Source: Histidinibacterium lentulum (lineage in GTDB: Bacteria; Pseudomonadota; Alphaproteobacteria; Rhodobacterales; Rhodobacteraceae). Taken from it: a stretch of DNA of 64,000 bases. The stretch's first letter is position 1; the number at the start of each line of letters is the position of its first letter. This document shows positions 19,307-27,794 of this stretch, one piece after another. The notes under the pieces are model-generated. The model searched no databases. It saw nothing but the letters and a program-made list of their open reading frames with translations, and was not told the DNA's origin. Made by a program: the position numbers and the translations under genes. The DNA lies in assembly GCF_003789055.1 (NCBI RefSeq), contig NZ_ML119081.1, forward strand, positions 248,001 through 312,000. Reading direction: 5' to 3'.

Positions 19307-20821
19307 TCAGTCGCGGAGATCGGCGGGAAGCAGATCGGCGGGGATGTTCTGGTAGCAGACGGGGCGCAGGAAACGCCGGATGGCGAGCGTGCCGACACTG
19401 GTCGCACCGAAGCTGGTCGAGGCTGGAAACGGCCCGCCGTGGACCATGGCGTCCGCCACCTCGACGCCGGTGGGAAAGCCGTTGGCGACCACCCTGCCCG
19501 CCTTGCGCTCCAGCACCGGCATGAGCGGCTTCGCCGCCTCCGTGTCGCCCGGGTCCATCTGGATCGTCGCGCTCAGCTGGCCATCGAGCGCCCGGGCGAT
19601 CTCCATGACCTGCGCGGCGCTCTCGGCCCGGATCACGATCCCGGCGGGGCCGAACATCTCCTGGGCAAGTTCTGGATGGGCAAGCCAGTCCGAACCCGAG
19701 ACCTCGAAGAGCGCCGGCGCGCCCTCCCGCCCCGAGCAGTCCGTCCGCAGAAGCGTCGTGGCTCCTCCCGCGGCGGCGGCGACCGCGGTCCGGTAGCCCT
19801 CTGCCACGCCCTCGGTAAGCATGGTCTGGGCCGGGATCGCTTCCAGAGCGCCCCTCGCGGCCGCGACGAACGTATCGGCCTCCGACCCTGCGGGCAGGAT
19901 CAGGATACCGGGATTGGTGCAGAACTGGCCCACCCCCATGGTCAGCGAGCCGACCCAAGCCTTGGCGATATCCTCTCCCCGGGCCGAAAGCGCAGCGGGC
20001 ATCACGAAGACAGGGTTGATCGACCCGAGTTCGCCATAGAAGGGGATCGGCTCGTCCCGGCTCATCGCCAGATCGAACAGCGCCTTGCCGCCGCGGAACG
20101 ACCCGGTGAAGCCCACTGCCCGGGTCAGAGGATGGGTGACGAGGGCCTCTCCCGCCTCGGTGGTGTTCGACTGGACGAAGCCGAAGGTCCCGGGCGGCAT
20201 TCCGGTCTTGGCGATTGCCGCCGCGATGGCCTGCGCCACGATCTCGCCCGTGCCCGGATGGGCGGGATGGCCCTTGTAGACCACGGGACAGCCCGCGGCG
20301 AGGGCAGCGGTCGTGTCGCCGCCCGCCGTCGAAAAGGCGAGCGGAAAGTTCGACGCGCCGAAGACCCCGACCGGACCCATGGGCCGCTGGATCACCCGCA
20401 GGTCGGGACGCGGCAGGGGGTCTCGGTCGGGCAGCGCCGCGTCGTGCCGGCGGTCGAGGTAGTCGCCCTTGCGGATGTGCTCGGCAAAGAGCCTCAGCTG
20501 TCCCGTGGTGCGTCCGCATTCCCCGTTCAGCCGCGCCTCCGGCAGGCCGGTCTCGGCGGTGCCCATGGCGGTCAGCGCCGCGCCGCGCGCCTCGATCTCC
20601 TCTGCGATGGCCTCCAGCAGCAGGGCCCGGTCCTCTCGCGCCGTCCAGCCGTAAGTCGCAAAGGCCTCCTCGGCAGCGCGCATGGCGGCGTCGATCTCCG
20701 TGCGCCCCCCGGACCAGACGGTCAGCGGCTCACCGGAAGCGGGGGCGGACCGGAAGATCTCTCCGCCCTCGACCCACTGGCCCGCAATCAGGTGGCGTCC
20801 GGTCGGCTGGCTCTCGGTCAT
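19307..20821 (-). CDS. 2,5-dioxovalerate (alpha-ketoglutaric semialdehyde) dehydrogenase
   Basis: Aldehyde dehydrogenase superfamily, 504 residues, the length and composition of the KGSADH group that oxidises 2,5-dioxopentanoate to 2-oxoglutarate with NAD(P)+. The catalytic residues are E264 in YGELGSINP and C301 in GQFCTNPG, both as in KGSADH. It is the last step of non-phosphorylative arabinose breakdown and its position in the operon supports that role. It lies between the GH51 gene and the sugar dehydrogenase. Confidence 0.93.
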   Translation of the reverse strand: MTESQPTGRHLIAGQWVEGGEIFRSAPASGEPLTVWSGGRTEIDAAMRAAEEAFATYGWTAREDRALLLEAIAEEIEARGAALTAMGTAETGLPEARLNGECGRTTGQLRLFAEHIRKGDYLDRRHDAALPDRDPLPRPDLRVIQRPMGPVGVFGASNFPLAFSTAGGDTTAALAAGCPVVYKGHPAHPGTGEIVAQAIAAAIAKTGMPPGTFGFVQSNTTEAGEALVTHPLTRAVGFTGSFRGGKALFDLAMSRDEPIPFYGELGSINPVFVMPAALSARGEDIAKAWVGSLTMGVGQFCTNPGILILPAGSEADTFVAAARGALEAIPAQTMLTEGVAEGYRTAVAAAAGGATTLLRTDCSGREGAPALFEVSGSDWLAHPELAQEMFGPAGIVIRAESAAQVMEIARALDGQLSATIQMDPGDTEAAKPLMPVLERKAGRVVANGFPTGVEVADAMVHGGPFPASTSFGATSVGTLAIRRFLRPVCYQNIPADLLPADLRD

Positions 20822-20842
20822 GCTGGGGTCCTTTCAATTCGG

Positions 20843-21775
20843 TCAGAAGTGGAACGGCGCGGCAGTCTCGCGCCGGCCGAGCGCGAAGGCGTCGGCCACA
20901 TGGATCATCGGGCCAAGGTCCACGTCGCTCCGGCTCGTGTCGATCAGCGTCGCAAGATGCCCGTAAAGGCGCGGATATTCGCCGGAGAGAGCATCGGCGC
21001 CCGCTGCGACCGGCGCTCCATCCACGGCAAGGGACGCGCCGCCGTCCGACAGCACCGCTTCTCCCGCATCCGTGGCGATCCGGATAGCCCAGGTTTGGTC
21101 GCCATCGTGCCGCCAGTCGAACCGCGCGCGGGTGGTCGCGGCGCCGGGGCCAACGAATTTCAGGTCGGCGGCGATCGGGGTCTGGCGGTTCTCGGGATAT
21201 GTCAGCGTCGCGGCGGTCAGGTGCATCGGCCGTGGCAGGACCTTGGTCAGCAGCGACAGGGCGTTGATCCCCGGATCGAACACACCGAGTCCTCCCGGCT
21301 CCCACACCCAGTCCTGCCCCGGATGCCAGCGGCGCACGTCCTCCAGCCACTCGATCTCGACGCTGAGGATGTCCCGCCCTTCGAGCCAGTCCCGCGCCGT
21401 CCGGGCCATGGCGGCTTCGCGGCTGTGCCACGAGGCGAAAAGCGTCAGCCCCCGTTCCTCGGCGATGGCCGCAAGGTTCTGCACCTCGGCGAGCGTGGCG
21501 CCCGGCGGCTTCTCCAGCATCACGTGACGCCCAGCTTCCAGCGCGGCTCTCGCGTAGCCGTAGCGCGACGCGGGGGGCATCGTCAGCGAGACCACCTCGA
21601 TGTCCGGGCGCGCCGACAGCAGCGCCTCCATCGTCGCGTGGGTCTCCACCCCCTCGATGCCGCCCGAGCGCGAGACCGTGGCCGCAAGTTCCCAGTCATC
21701 CGACGCCGCGATGGACGGAATATGCTGGTCCCGGGCGATCTTGCCGATGCCGGCGAGGGCGATCCTGCGCGCCAT
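20843..21775 (-). CDS. Gfo/Idh/MocA dehydrogenase, probable L-arabinose (galactose) 1-dehydrogenase
   Basis: NAD(P)-dependent oxidoreductase, 310 residues. It has an N-terminal Rossmann motif ALAGIGKIARDQHIP (residues 6-20) and the EKPPGATL motif (93-100) with the conserved lysine. It resembles the galactose/L-arabinose 1-dehydrogenases that oxidise the sugar to its lactone, first step of the oxidative route. It overlaps the dehydratase start/stop junction by one base, so coupling is tight. The substrate is inferred from the operon; D-galactose and D-fucose are possible too. Confidence 0.85.
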   Translation of the reverse strand: MARRIALAGIGKIARDQHIPSIAASDDWELAATVSRSGGIEGVETHATMEALLSARPDIEVVSLTMPPASRYGYARAALEAGRHVMLEKPPGATLAEVQNLAAIAEERGLTLFASWHSREAAMARTARDWLEGRDILSVEIEWLEDVRRWHPGQDWVWEPGGLGVFDPGINALSLLTKVLPRPMHLTAATLTYPENRQTPIAADLKFVGPGAATTRARFDWRHDGDQTWAIRIATDAGEAVLSDGGASLAVDGAPVAAGADALSGEYPRLYGHLATLIDTSRSDVDLGPMIHVADAFALGRRETAAPFHF

Positions 21776-23517
21776 CAGTGCGAATCCTTCGGGATCGGCG
21801 CGCCGCGGCAGCCCCTGAGGAAGTCGAAGTCGGCGCCCGTGTCTGCGCCCTGAACATGCTCGTGGAAAAGCCGCGCATAGCCGCCGGCGGGCGTCTCGAT
21901 GGGATTGGTCCAGGCGGACAGCCGCGCGGCCAGCTCTGCTTCGGAAATGTCGAGATGAAGCCGCCGGTTCGGCACGTCGAGCTCTATCATGTCGCCGTTG
22001 CGGACGACGGCGAGTGGCCCGCCCGCCGCCGCCTCGGGCGCGGTATGCAGGACCACCGTGCCGTAGGCGGTGCCGCTCATCCGCGCGTCGGAGATGCGTA
22101 CCATGTCGGTTATGCCCTTGCGCAGCACCTTGGGCGGCAGACCCATGTTGCCGACCTCGGCGAGGCCCGGATAGCCCTTTGGACCGCAGTTCTTCAGCAC
22201 CATCACGCAGGTCTCGTCGATGTCGAGATCCTCGTCGCCGATCCGCGCGTGGTAGTCGTCGATATCCTCGAAGACGACCGCGCGCCCCCGGTGCACCATG
22301 AGTTCCGGCGTTGCCGCGGAAGGCTTCAGCACCGCGCCGTTCGGCGCGAGGTTGCCCTTGACCACCGCGATCCCGCCCGAGGCGGTGAGCGCCTTGTCCA
22401 CGGGGCGGATCACGTCGTCGTTGTAGTTCACGACCTCCGTCACCTGTTCCCAGGCCGTGAGGCCCGAGACGGTGAGCGCGTCCCGCTCCAGCAGCCCCGC
22501 CTCGCCCAGCGTCTTGATGACCACCGGCAGGCCGCCCGCGTAGAAGAACTCCTCCATCAGGTACTTGCCCGACGGCATGAGGTTCACGATCGTGGGCACG
22601 TCACGGCCCCAGGCGTCCCAGTCGTCCAGCGTCAGGTCGACGCCCACGCGGCCCGCGATCGCCAGCAGGTGGATCACCGCGTTGGTGGAGCCTCCGATCG
22701 CGGCATTGGTGCGGATCGCGTTCTTGAAGGCGTCGCGGGTCATGATGTCGGAGGGCTTCATGTCCTGCTTGACCATCTCGACAATGCGCATGCCCGACAT
22801 GTGCGCGATCATGCGCCGCCGGCTGTCCACCGCCGGGATCGCCGCGTTGCCCGACAGCGCCATGCCCAGCGCCTCGGCCATGGACGCCATGGTGGAGGCG
22901 GTGCCCATGGTGTTGCAGGACCCCGGCGAGCGCGACATGGAGCTTTCCGCCATCTCGAACTCGCCCGCGCTCATGTTCCCTGCCTTCACGGCCTCGGAAA
23001 ACTTCCACAGATGCGTGCCGGAGCCGACCCGCTCGCCCGCGAAGTAGCCGTTCAGCATCGGCCCGCCCGACACGACGATGGAGGGCAGATCGGTGGAGGC
23101 CGCGGCCATCAGCAGGCTCGGCGTGGTCTTGTCGCAGCCCACGAGCAGCACGGCGCCGTCGATGGGCTGGCTGCGCATCTGCTCCTCCACGCCCATGGCG
23201 GCGAGGTTGCGGAACATCATCGCCGTGGGGCGCATGGCGCTTTCGGAAACCGACAGCACGGGCACCTCGACGGGAAACCCGCCGGCCTCGTAGATGCCGT
23301 GCTTCACCCGTTCGGCAAGGTCGCGCAGGTGCGCGTTGCAGGGCGTGAGCTCCGACCAGGTGTTCAGGATCGCGATGACCGGCCGACCGTCGAAAAGGTG
23401 GTGCGGCAGGCCCTGGTTCTTCATCCAGCCGCGGTAATAGATCGCGTCCCGTCGGCTGCCGCCGAACCAGTCCTGGCTGCGCAGCTTCCGGGGCCAGGGC
23501 TTTGGTGTGAACGTCAT
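21775..23517 (-). CDS. L-arabinonate dehydratase (IlvD/Edd family)
   Basis: Iron-sulfur, Mg-dependent dehydratase of 580 residues that turns L-arabinonate into 2-keto-3-deoxy-L-arabinonate. Three candidate cluster cysteines are in the family contexts: C60 (SELTPCNAHL), C128 (VGCDKTTPS) and C201 (SPGSCNTMG). The opening LRSQDWFGG and YRGWMKNQG segments are typical of the sugar-acid branch rather than of IlvD. It starts 7 nt after the FAH-family gene stop and ends one base into the dehydrogenase start. Confidence 0.92.
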   Translation of the reverse strand: MTFTPKPWPRKLRSQDWFGGSRRDAIYYRGWMKNQGLPHHLFDGRPVIAILNTWSELTPCNAHLRDLAERVKHGIYEAGGFPVEVPVLSVSESAMRPTAMMFRNLAAMGVEEQMRSQPIDGAVLLVGCDKTTPSLLMAAASTDLPSIVVSGGPMLNGYFAGERVGSGTHLWKFSEAVKAGNMSAGEFEMAESSMSRSPGSCNTMGTASTMASMAEALGMALSGNAAIPAVDSRRRMIAHMSGMRIVEMVKQDMKPSDIMTRDAFKNAIRTNAAIGGSTNAVIHLLAIAGRVGVDLTLDDWDAWGRDVPTIVNLMPSGKYLMEEFFYAGGLPVVIKTLGEAGLLERDALTVSGLTAWEQVTEVVNYNDDVIRPVDKALTASGGIAVVKGNLAPNGAVLKPSAATPELMVHRGRAVVFEDIDDYHARIGDEDLDIDETCVMVLKNCGPKGYPGLAEVGNMGLPPKVLRKGITDMVRISDARMSGTAYGTVVLHTAPEAAAGGPLAVVRNGDMIELDVPNRRLHLDISEAELAARLSAWTNPIETPAGGYARLFHEHVQGADTGADFDFLRGCRGAPIPKDSH

Positions 23518-23524
23518 GGCGATA

Positions 23525-24517
23525 TCACAGGACGTGGATGGCGGTGCGCGGTTCGGGCACGGGGCCGGCGGTCACCTTCAGCGGATTGCGCAGGGGCAGG
23601 CCGAAGGGCACGGCCTCGATCTCGAAGACGTCGCCGTCTGCAGGTGCGACCCCGTCGGCAAAGGACAGTGTCGCGGTGCCGAACATGTGGACATGCACGT
23701 CGCCGGGCCGGCGGAAGATGTCGTACTTGAAATGGTGATGCTCGAGATTGGCGATGCTGTGGGACATGTTCGCCTCCCCCGAGAGGAACGGCTTCTCGAA
23801 GATCGTCTCGTTCCCCCGGCGGATGCGGCTCGTGCCGGAGATGTCCTCGGGCAGGTCGCCGATGAGCACTTCGGGTCCGACGGAGGCCTGCCGCAGCTTC
23901 GAATGGGCAAGGTAGAGATAGTTCCGCCGCTCCATGATGTGATCGGAGAACTCGTTGCCCAGGGCAAAGCCCACCCGGAACGGGCGACACTCGCTGTCGA
24001 TCACGTAGAGCCCCGCGATCTCAGGCTCCTCGCCGCCGTCTTCGGCGAACAGAGGGCGCTCGAGCGCCGCACCCGGTGCCACCAGCGCATCGCCGCTGCC
24101 CTTGTAGAACCACTCGGGCTGAACGCCGGCAGCGCCGTTGGAGGGCTTGCCCCCCTCGAGGCCCATGCGGAACATCTTCATGGAGTCGGTCTCGTCCTCG
24201 GGTGCGGTCGCATGCATCGCGGCGCGGGTCGAGGCGGACCCCAGGTGCGTCAGACCGGTTCCGGTGACGAAGAGATGCGCGGGGTCGGGATGCGTCAAGG
24301 GGGGCAAAAGCCGTCCGCCATCATAGGCCGCGGCGAGGTCCACAGGCGCGCCCAGGCCCAGGGCAAGAATTCTCTCCCGCAATCTCGTGCCGGAGGCGGC
24401 GCAGGCCAGCGCAAGATCGCGGAGCGTGTCGTTGGTCCGCACTTCGAAGGCCTCGTGCCCTTCGCGGGCAACGAGCCGGATGCCGCCGTCTTCACGGCGG
24501 TACTGCGACAAGAGCAT
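23525..24517 (-). CDS. AraD1/GguC-type fumarylacetoacetate-hydrolase-family protein, probable 2-keto-3-deoxy-L-arabinonate dehydratase
   Basis: A 330-residue protein of the FAH superfamily, starting MLLSQYRREDGGIRLVA. It includes the FAH-like fold region with EPEIAGLYVID and FRVGFALGNEFSDH (an acidic metal-ligand pattern), then MFGTATLSFADG. No DHDPS-type KDA dehydratase is encoded in the cluster, so this first gene of the operon is the best candidate for the missing step, dehydration to 2,5-dioxopentanoate. That assignment is an inference from pathway and neighbours. ATG 24517 was chosen; the longer frame crosses the regulatory region. Confidence 0.8.
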   Translation of the reverse strand: MLLSQYRREDGGIRLVAREGHEAFEVRTNDTLRDLALACAASGTRLRERILALGLGAPVDLAAAYDGGRLLPPLTHPDPAHLFVTGTGLTHLGSASTRAAMHATAPEDETDSMKMFRMGLEGGKPSNGAAGVQPEWFYKGSGDALVAPGAALERPLFAEDGGEEPEIAGLYVIDSECRPFRVGFALGNEFSDHIMERRNYLYLAHSKLRQASVGPEVLIGDLPEDISGTSRIRRGNETIFEKPFLSGEANMSHSIANLEHHHFKYDIFRRPGDVHVHMFGTATLSFADGVAPADGDVFEIEAVPFGLPLRNPLKVTAGPVPEPRTAIHVL

Positions 24518-24600
24518 GTCGGTTCCCCCACCGGGCTCCGCTCGCTTCCGGCCTCGCACCGTCTCCTCCCGGCGCGGACCCTGTGGAGCCCTCTGACACA

Positions 24601-24655
24601 GGCATAGCAACCAGATACATTCCGAAATAATTCCGATTGCGAATCTGGTTATGCC
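24601..24655. promoter_or_regulatory. Interrupted inverted repeat, probable LysR-type operator of the arabinose operon
   Basis: In the divergent gap between the FAH gene and lysR, GGCATA (24601-24606) and ACCAGAT (24610-24616) are mirrored by ATCTGGT (24643-24649) and TATGCC (24650-24655). The inner arms are 33 bp apart, about three helical turns. Between them are two ATTCCGA copies 11 bp apart (24619, 24630). This is a plausible multi-site binding region for the adjacent LysR protein. Confidence 0.6.
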
Positions 24656-24729
24656 GTTTTGGCATGTCACGACTTGCGGCCGGCCCCCTGCCCCGCCAGA
24701 ACGGGCCGACTGAGCCCGCGGAGATCCCC

Positions 24730-25710
24730 ATGCCCCCGACCAATCCGAAGCAAAGGGATGTCCGGTCCGATGTCCTTGCCCGTCGCGGGCTGAAGATCAC
24801 CCACCTGCGCCTGATCTCGGCGCTGGCGGAGACGAGGCAGGTCGCCGCGGCCGCCCAGCGTGTGGGGCTGACGCAGCCCGCCGCCTCGCGCCTTCTCGCG
24901 CAACTGGAGCAGATCGTCGGAACCCCGCTCTACCGGCGCCATCCACGGGGCGTGACGCTCACCGAAGCGGGCCGCACGCTGGCGCGGGACGCGACGCGGC
25001 TGCTCAACGATCTGGATCTGATCAACGAGCGGGTCACTCAGGCCGCCCTGGGGGTCAGCGGGATCGTGCGGGTGGGTTCGGTCACCGGACCGTCGCTGCA
25101 GCTGCTGCTCCCCGTGGTCCGCGACCTGAGGGTCGCCTATCCCGGCATCGAGATCGCGGTGACTGTCGATACCTCGGCGAAACTGGCCGATGCGCTCCTG
25201 TCGCGCGACCTCGATTTCTTCATCGGCCGGATCCCCGACGGCGCAGACAGCCGGCCGTTCCTGTTCGAACCCATCGAGGAAGAGCCGATCGCCCTGGTGG
25301 TCCGGCGGCATCACCCGCTGTTTCGCCGGACCGACCTCACCCTCGAGGAATGCCTGGAACACGACTGGGTCATGCAGCCGCCCGGCGGGCTCTTGCGGCA
25401 GACGACCGAGACCTACCTTCTGGCCCGGGGGTATCCCCTGCCGAAGCGGGTCCTCGGGACCACGTCCACCATGTTCACCCTGGCGCTCATCAACGAAACG
25501 AATGCCATCGGGCCGCTGGCCCGGGCGGTGGCAGATTTCTACATCGGCGAGGATGGACTGGGGAGCCGGCTGGCCCGGCTCGACATCGCAACGGATATCC
25601 GGGTGAAGTCCTACGGGCTCGTTCGGCGCGCGGATGACAGCGAGACGCCTGCGGCCGCCCGGGTCCTCGCGCTCCTGCGGGACCGCGCCGCCCCCCTCGC
25701 GGCCGAGTGA
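24730..25710 (+). CDS. LysR-family transcriptional regulator of arabinose catabolism (GbpR-like)
   Basis: A 326-residue regulator with an N-terminal winged HTH (about residues 24-82; RQVAAAAQRVGLTQPAASR) and a periplasmic-binding-like effector domain. It is divergent from the arabinose operon. A LysR protein named GbpR has a similar position in galactose/arabinose uptake loci of other alphaproteobacteria. Start ATG 24730 (MPPTNPKQRD) was chosen because the upstream in-frame region contains the inverted repeat. The effector is unknown; an arabinose-pathway intermediate is likely (inference). Confidence 0.88.
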   Translation: MPPTNPKQRDVRSDVLARRGLKITHLRLISALAETRQVAAAAQRVGLTQPAASRLLAQLEQIVGTPLYRRHPRGVTLTEAGRTLARDATRLLNDLDLINERVTQAALGVSGIVRVGSVTGPSLQLLLPVVRDLRVAYPGIEIAVTVDTSAKLADALLSRDLDFFIGRIPDGADSRPFLFEPIEEEPIALVVRRHHPLFRRTDLTLEECLEHDWVMQPPGGLLRQTTETYLLARGYPLPKRVLGTTSTMFTLALINETNAIGPLARAVADFYIGEDGLGSRLARLDIATDIRVKSYGLVRRADDSETPAAARVLALLRDRAAPLAAE

Positions 25711-25749
25711 GGATCGCGCCCGCGACCCCCGCGCGCCCGCCGAAGCGGC

Positions 25750-25773
25750 AGGGCGTCCACATGTGGACGCCCT
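25750..25773. promoter_or_regulatory. 24-bp perfect palindrome
   Basis: AGGGCGTCCACA (25750-25761) is followed directly by its exact reverse complement (25762-25773), with no spacer. It lies 40 nt past the lysR stop and about 620 nt before the HWE kinase. There is no loop and no T-run, so a terminator is unlikely. A dimeric-protein binding site is possible, but no gene start is close. Confidence 0.55.
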
Positions 25774-26393
25774 TGCAAAGCATTGATAAAAATAGAGAAC
25801 GGCCGTGGACAGCCGCGGCTGTTAACCTTCTTGACGCCATCATGCCCGTCCCCTGCGGCGGGTCGGGCCCGCGCCGGTGATCTGACCCTGACGGCCCGCG
25901 CATCAGACAGACATCCATACGCGTGGTTTCATGGGCCATCGCCTGCCTGACGCATCCATGACCTTCGGCCGGGACGCCGGAGCGGCGGGCTTGCGCTGGT
26001 CCGGGACGGACGGAAGACCACCCCCGCTCAAGGACTCCGGTCACGCGAGCACCGAGCGAGGCTTCCGGCAGGGCCGCGCGCGGTGTTCGACCAGACGGAT
26101 CTCGTCCCGGGTCATCGCCTGATCCGGGCCGAGGCTGGCGACGGCGACGTCCTGGTCCGGGAGAGCGGAGACATGGAGGCCCAGGAGGCCTCCCCGCAGC
26201 TCGTTCCCCTCTGAGAAGATCCGCGCGGTGAAGGCGCGCCGGGACGATCATGTGCATCAGGAAACTGGCGAGCACGCCCCGTCGTTCCGCCCGCAGTCGC
26301 ACCCTGAGGACCGCGGGCGGCGCGGCATGCGACTTGCACATTTTGGGGCATCCGTGCATTTATGTAGCAAAAACCGCAAGATGAGAAAGAACC
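25774..26393 (+). other. Gene-poor stretch, possible degraded coding sequence
   Basis: No intact gene is supported. On the minus strand between about 26265 and 26080 a frame with strong G/C third-base bias reads through ARIFSEGNELRGG and VASLGPDQAMTRDEIRLVEH and ends in TGA. The sequence before it (ERRGVLASFLMHMIVPARL) is in a different frame. That would fit a frameshifted remnant, but the plus strand is also open in register here and no family was recognised. The region before the kinase is comparatively AT-rich (GCAAAAACCGCAAGATGAG). Confidence 0.35.
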
Positions 26394-27386
26394 TTGAACC
26401 TTGACGACCTTTACCGGCTGCTGCGGACCGCACATGCCCAGGCCCAGGGTGTCATGGACACCGTGCGCGATCCGCTGCTGGTGCTCGATTCGAACCTCAC
26501 GGTCCTGGCCGCCAATCCCGCCTTCTACCGGACCTTCGACACCGACCGGGAGTCGACCATCGATATCCCTTTCACGGAACTGGGCGACGGCCACTGGGCC
26601 ATCGAGGAGCTGCGCCTGCTTCTGGAGAAAGTGATCCCGCGCAGCGCGTCGCTCTTCGACTACGAGGTGACCGCTGATTTCCCCCACATCGGTCGCCGCA
26701 CGATGCTGGTCAGCGCCCAGCGGCTGGTGCATCCGGATCTCGGGCGGCGGGTTTTGCTGCTCAGCATCGTCGACGCGACAGCACGGCGGCACGCGGCGGA
26801 CAGGAAGGAGGTCCTCATCGGGGAACTCCACCACCGCATCAAGAACATCATGTCGCTCGTCGAGGCGTTGGCGCGTCAGACCCGGACCGAGGGCCGCAGT
26901 GCCGAGGAATACCGCTCCGCCTTTCTCGATCGCTTCGATGCGCTGTCGCGCTCGCTCGAGGTGTCGAGCGGTCAGGACGCGACCGGGATGGCGGCGCTGA
27001 CACACGCAGTGCTCGAGCCCTATCTCGGCCGGTCCACCTCCATCACGATCGAGGACGGCCCGCCGGTCACGCTCGCATCGCACCAGGTGATGCCGCTCGG
27101 CATGATCCTGCATGAACTGGCGACCAATGCACTCAAGTACGGTGCACTTTCCGGGAATAATGGGCGTCTGGCCGTCGGCTGGTGTACCCCGGACGAGCAT
27201 GATGGCACATCCTTCGTCAGGCTTGGCTGGCGCGAGAGCGGCGGACCGCCCGTCGCGCCGCCCGCGGCCAAAGGCTTCGGCACCCGTCTGATCGAAGTCG
27301 CGGCCGAGCACCAGCTCGGCGGGGAAGTGGAACTTCGGTATGAGCCGGACGGTTTGTCGGTCACGCTGAGTTTCCCGCGGGAGTGA
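26394..27386 (+). CDS. HWE/HisKA_2-family sensor histidine kinase with PAS domain
   Basis: A soluble kinase of 330 residues. The PAS-like sensor covers about 18-130 (VMDTVRDPLLVLDSNLTVLA). The phospho-accepting helix ELHHRIKNIMSLVEALARQ has H147 in the HisKA_2/HWE pattern. The ATPase domain has the N-box HELATNALKYG (240-250) and the G-box GFGTRLIE. The start is TTG 26394: an in-frame TGA lies 12 bases upstream and an ATG at 26381 is out of frame. It is followed after 18 nt by a receiver gene that carries a premature stop, so its natural partner may be lost. Such kinases often act in general stress or light responses. Confidence 0.88.
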   Translation: MNLDDLYRLLRTAHAQAQGVMDTVRDPLLVLDSNLTVLAANPAFYRTFDTDRESTIDIPFTELGDGHWAIEELRLLLEKVIPRSASLFDYEVTADFPHIGRRTMLVSAQRLVHPDLGRRVLLLSIVDATARRHAADRKEVLIGELHHRIKNIMSLVEALARQTRTEGRSAEEYRSAFLDRFDALSRSLEVSSGQDATGMAALTHAVLEPYLGRSTSITIEDGPPVTLASHQVMPLGMILHELATNALKYGALSGNNGRLAVGWCTPDEHDGTSFVRLGWRESGGPPVAPPAAKGFGTRLIEVAAEHQLGGEVELRYEPDGLSVTLSFPRE

Positions 27387-27404
27387 ACCGCACCTGGAGG
27401 ATGA

Positions 27405-27794
27405 ATGCAGCATGCGGACCCGCCCGCACCCTGCCGCGGCGCTTCCGTTCTGGTGGTCGAGGACTAGGTCCTGATCGCCATGGATATCGAGGTGATGCTG
27501 GAGCAGAACGGACACCGTGTCATCGGATCGGCGACCTCCGTCCCGGCCGCCCTGCGCCTGCTCGACACCCTGACTCCCGACGTCGCGGTGCTTGACGTCA
27601 ACCTGCGCGGGCAGTCCGTGGCCCCCGTGGCCGAGCGGCTTCGGGAGATTTCCGTGCCGTTCGTTCTCGCCTCGGCCTATGACTTCCGGAATATCGACAG
27701 CAGCGACGTCCTGAAAGGGGCGGTCAACATCGGAAAGCCGATCCGGGAAAGGCGCCTGCTCGACGCCCTGACTGCGGTCATCGCCGCCGGGTAG
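27405..27794 (+). pseudogene. Response-regulator receiver domain with in-frame TAG
   Basis: From ATG 27405, which follows GGAGG, the frame reads MQHADPPAPCRGASVLVVED and then TAG at 27465-27467. It resumes VLIAMDIEVMLEQNGHRVIG to a stop at 27794. The stop falls in the acidic pocket of the first strand, where relatives read VVEDExLIA, so GAG to TAG is the simplest change. The phospho-acceptor site VAVLDVNLRG and the conserved lysine in NIGKPI are intact further on. Translation from ATG 27480 would give a receiver lacking strand 1 and the metal site. It belongs with the preceding HWE kinase. Confidence 0.8.

Noticed and set aside
18404-21853. A 1149-codon open frame on the plus strand opposite the arabinose genes
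   Set aside because: It is antisense to GH51, dehydrogenase and dehydratase genes that have full catalytic motifs. It is rich in Arg, Asp, His and Gly in no family pattern and reflects GC-rich third positions.
13088-25710. The tRNA-Ser followed by the arabinose cluster as an integrated genomic island
   Set aside because: No integrase, no duplicated tRNA 3' end at the far side and no change in base composition was noticed, so there is no support beyond position.
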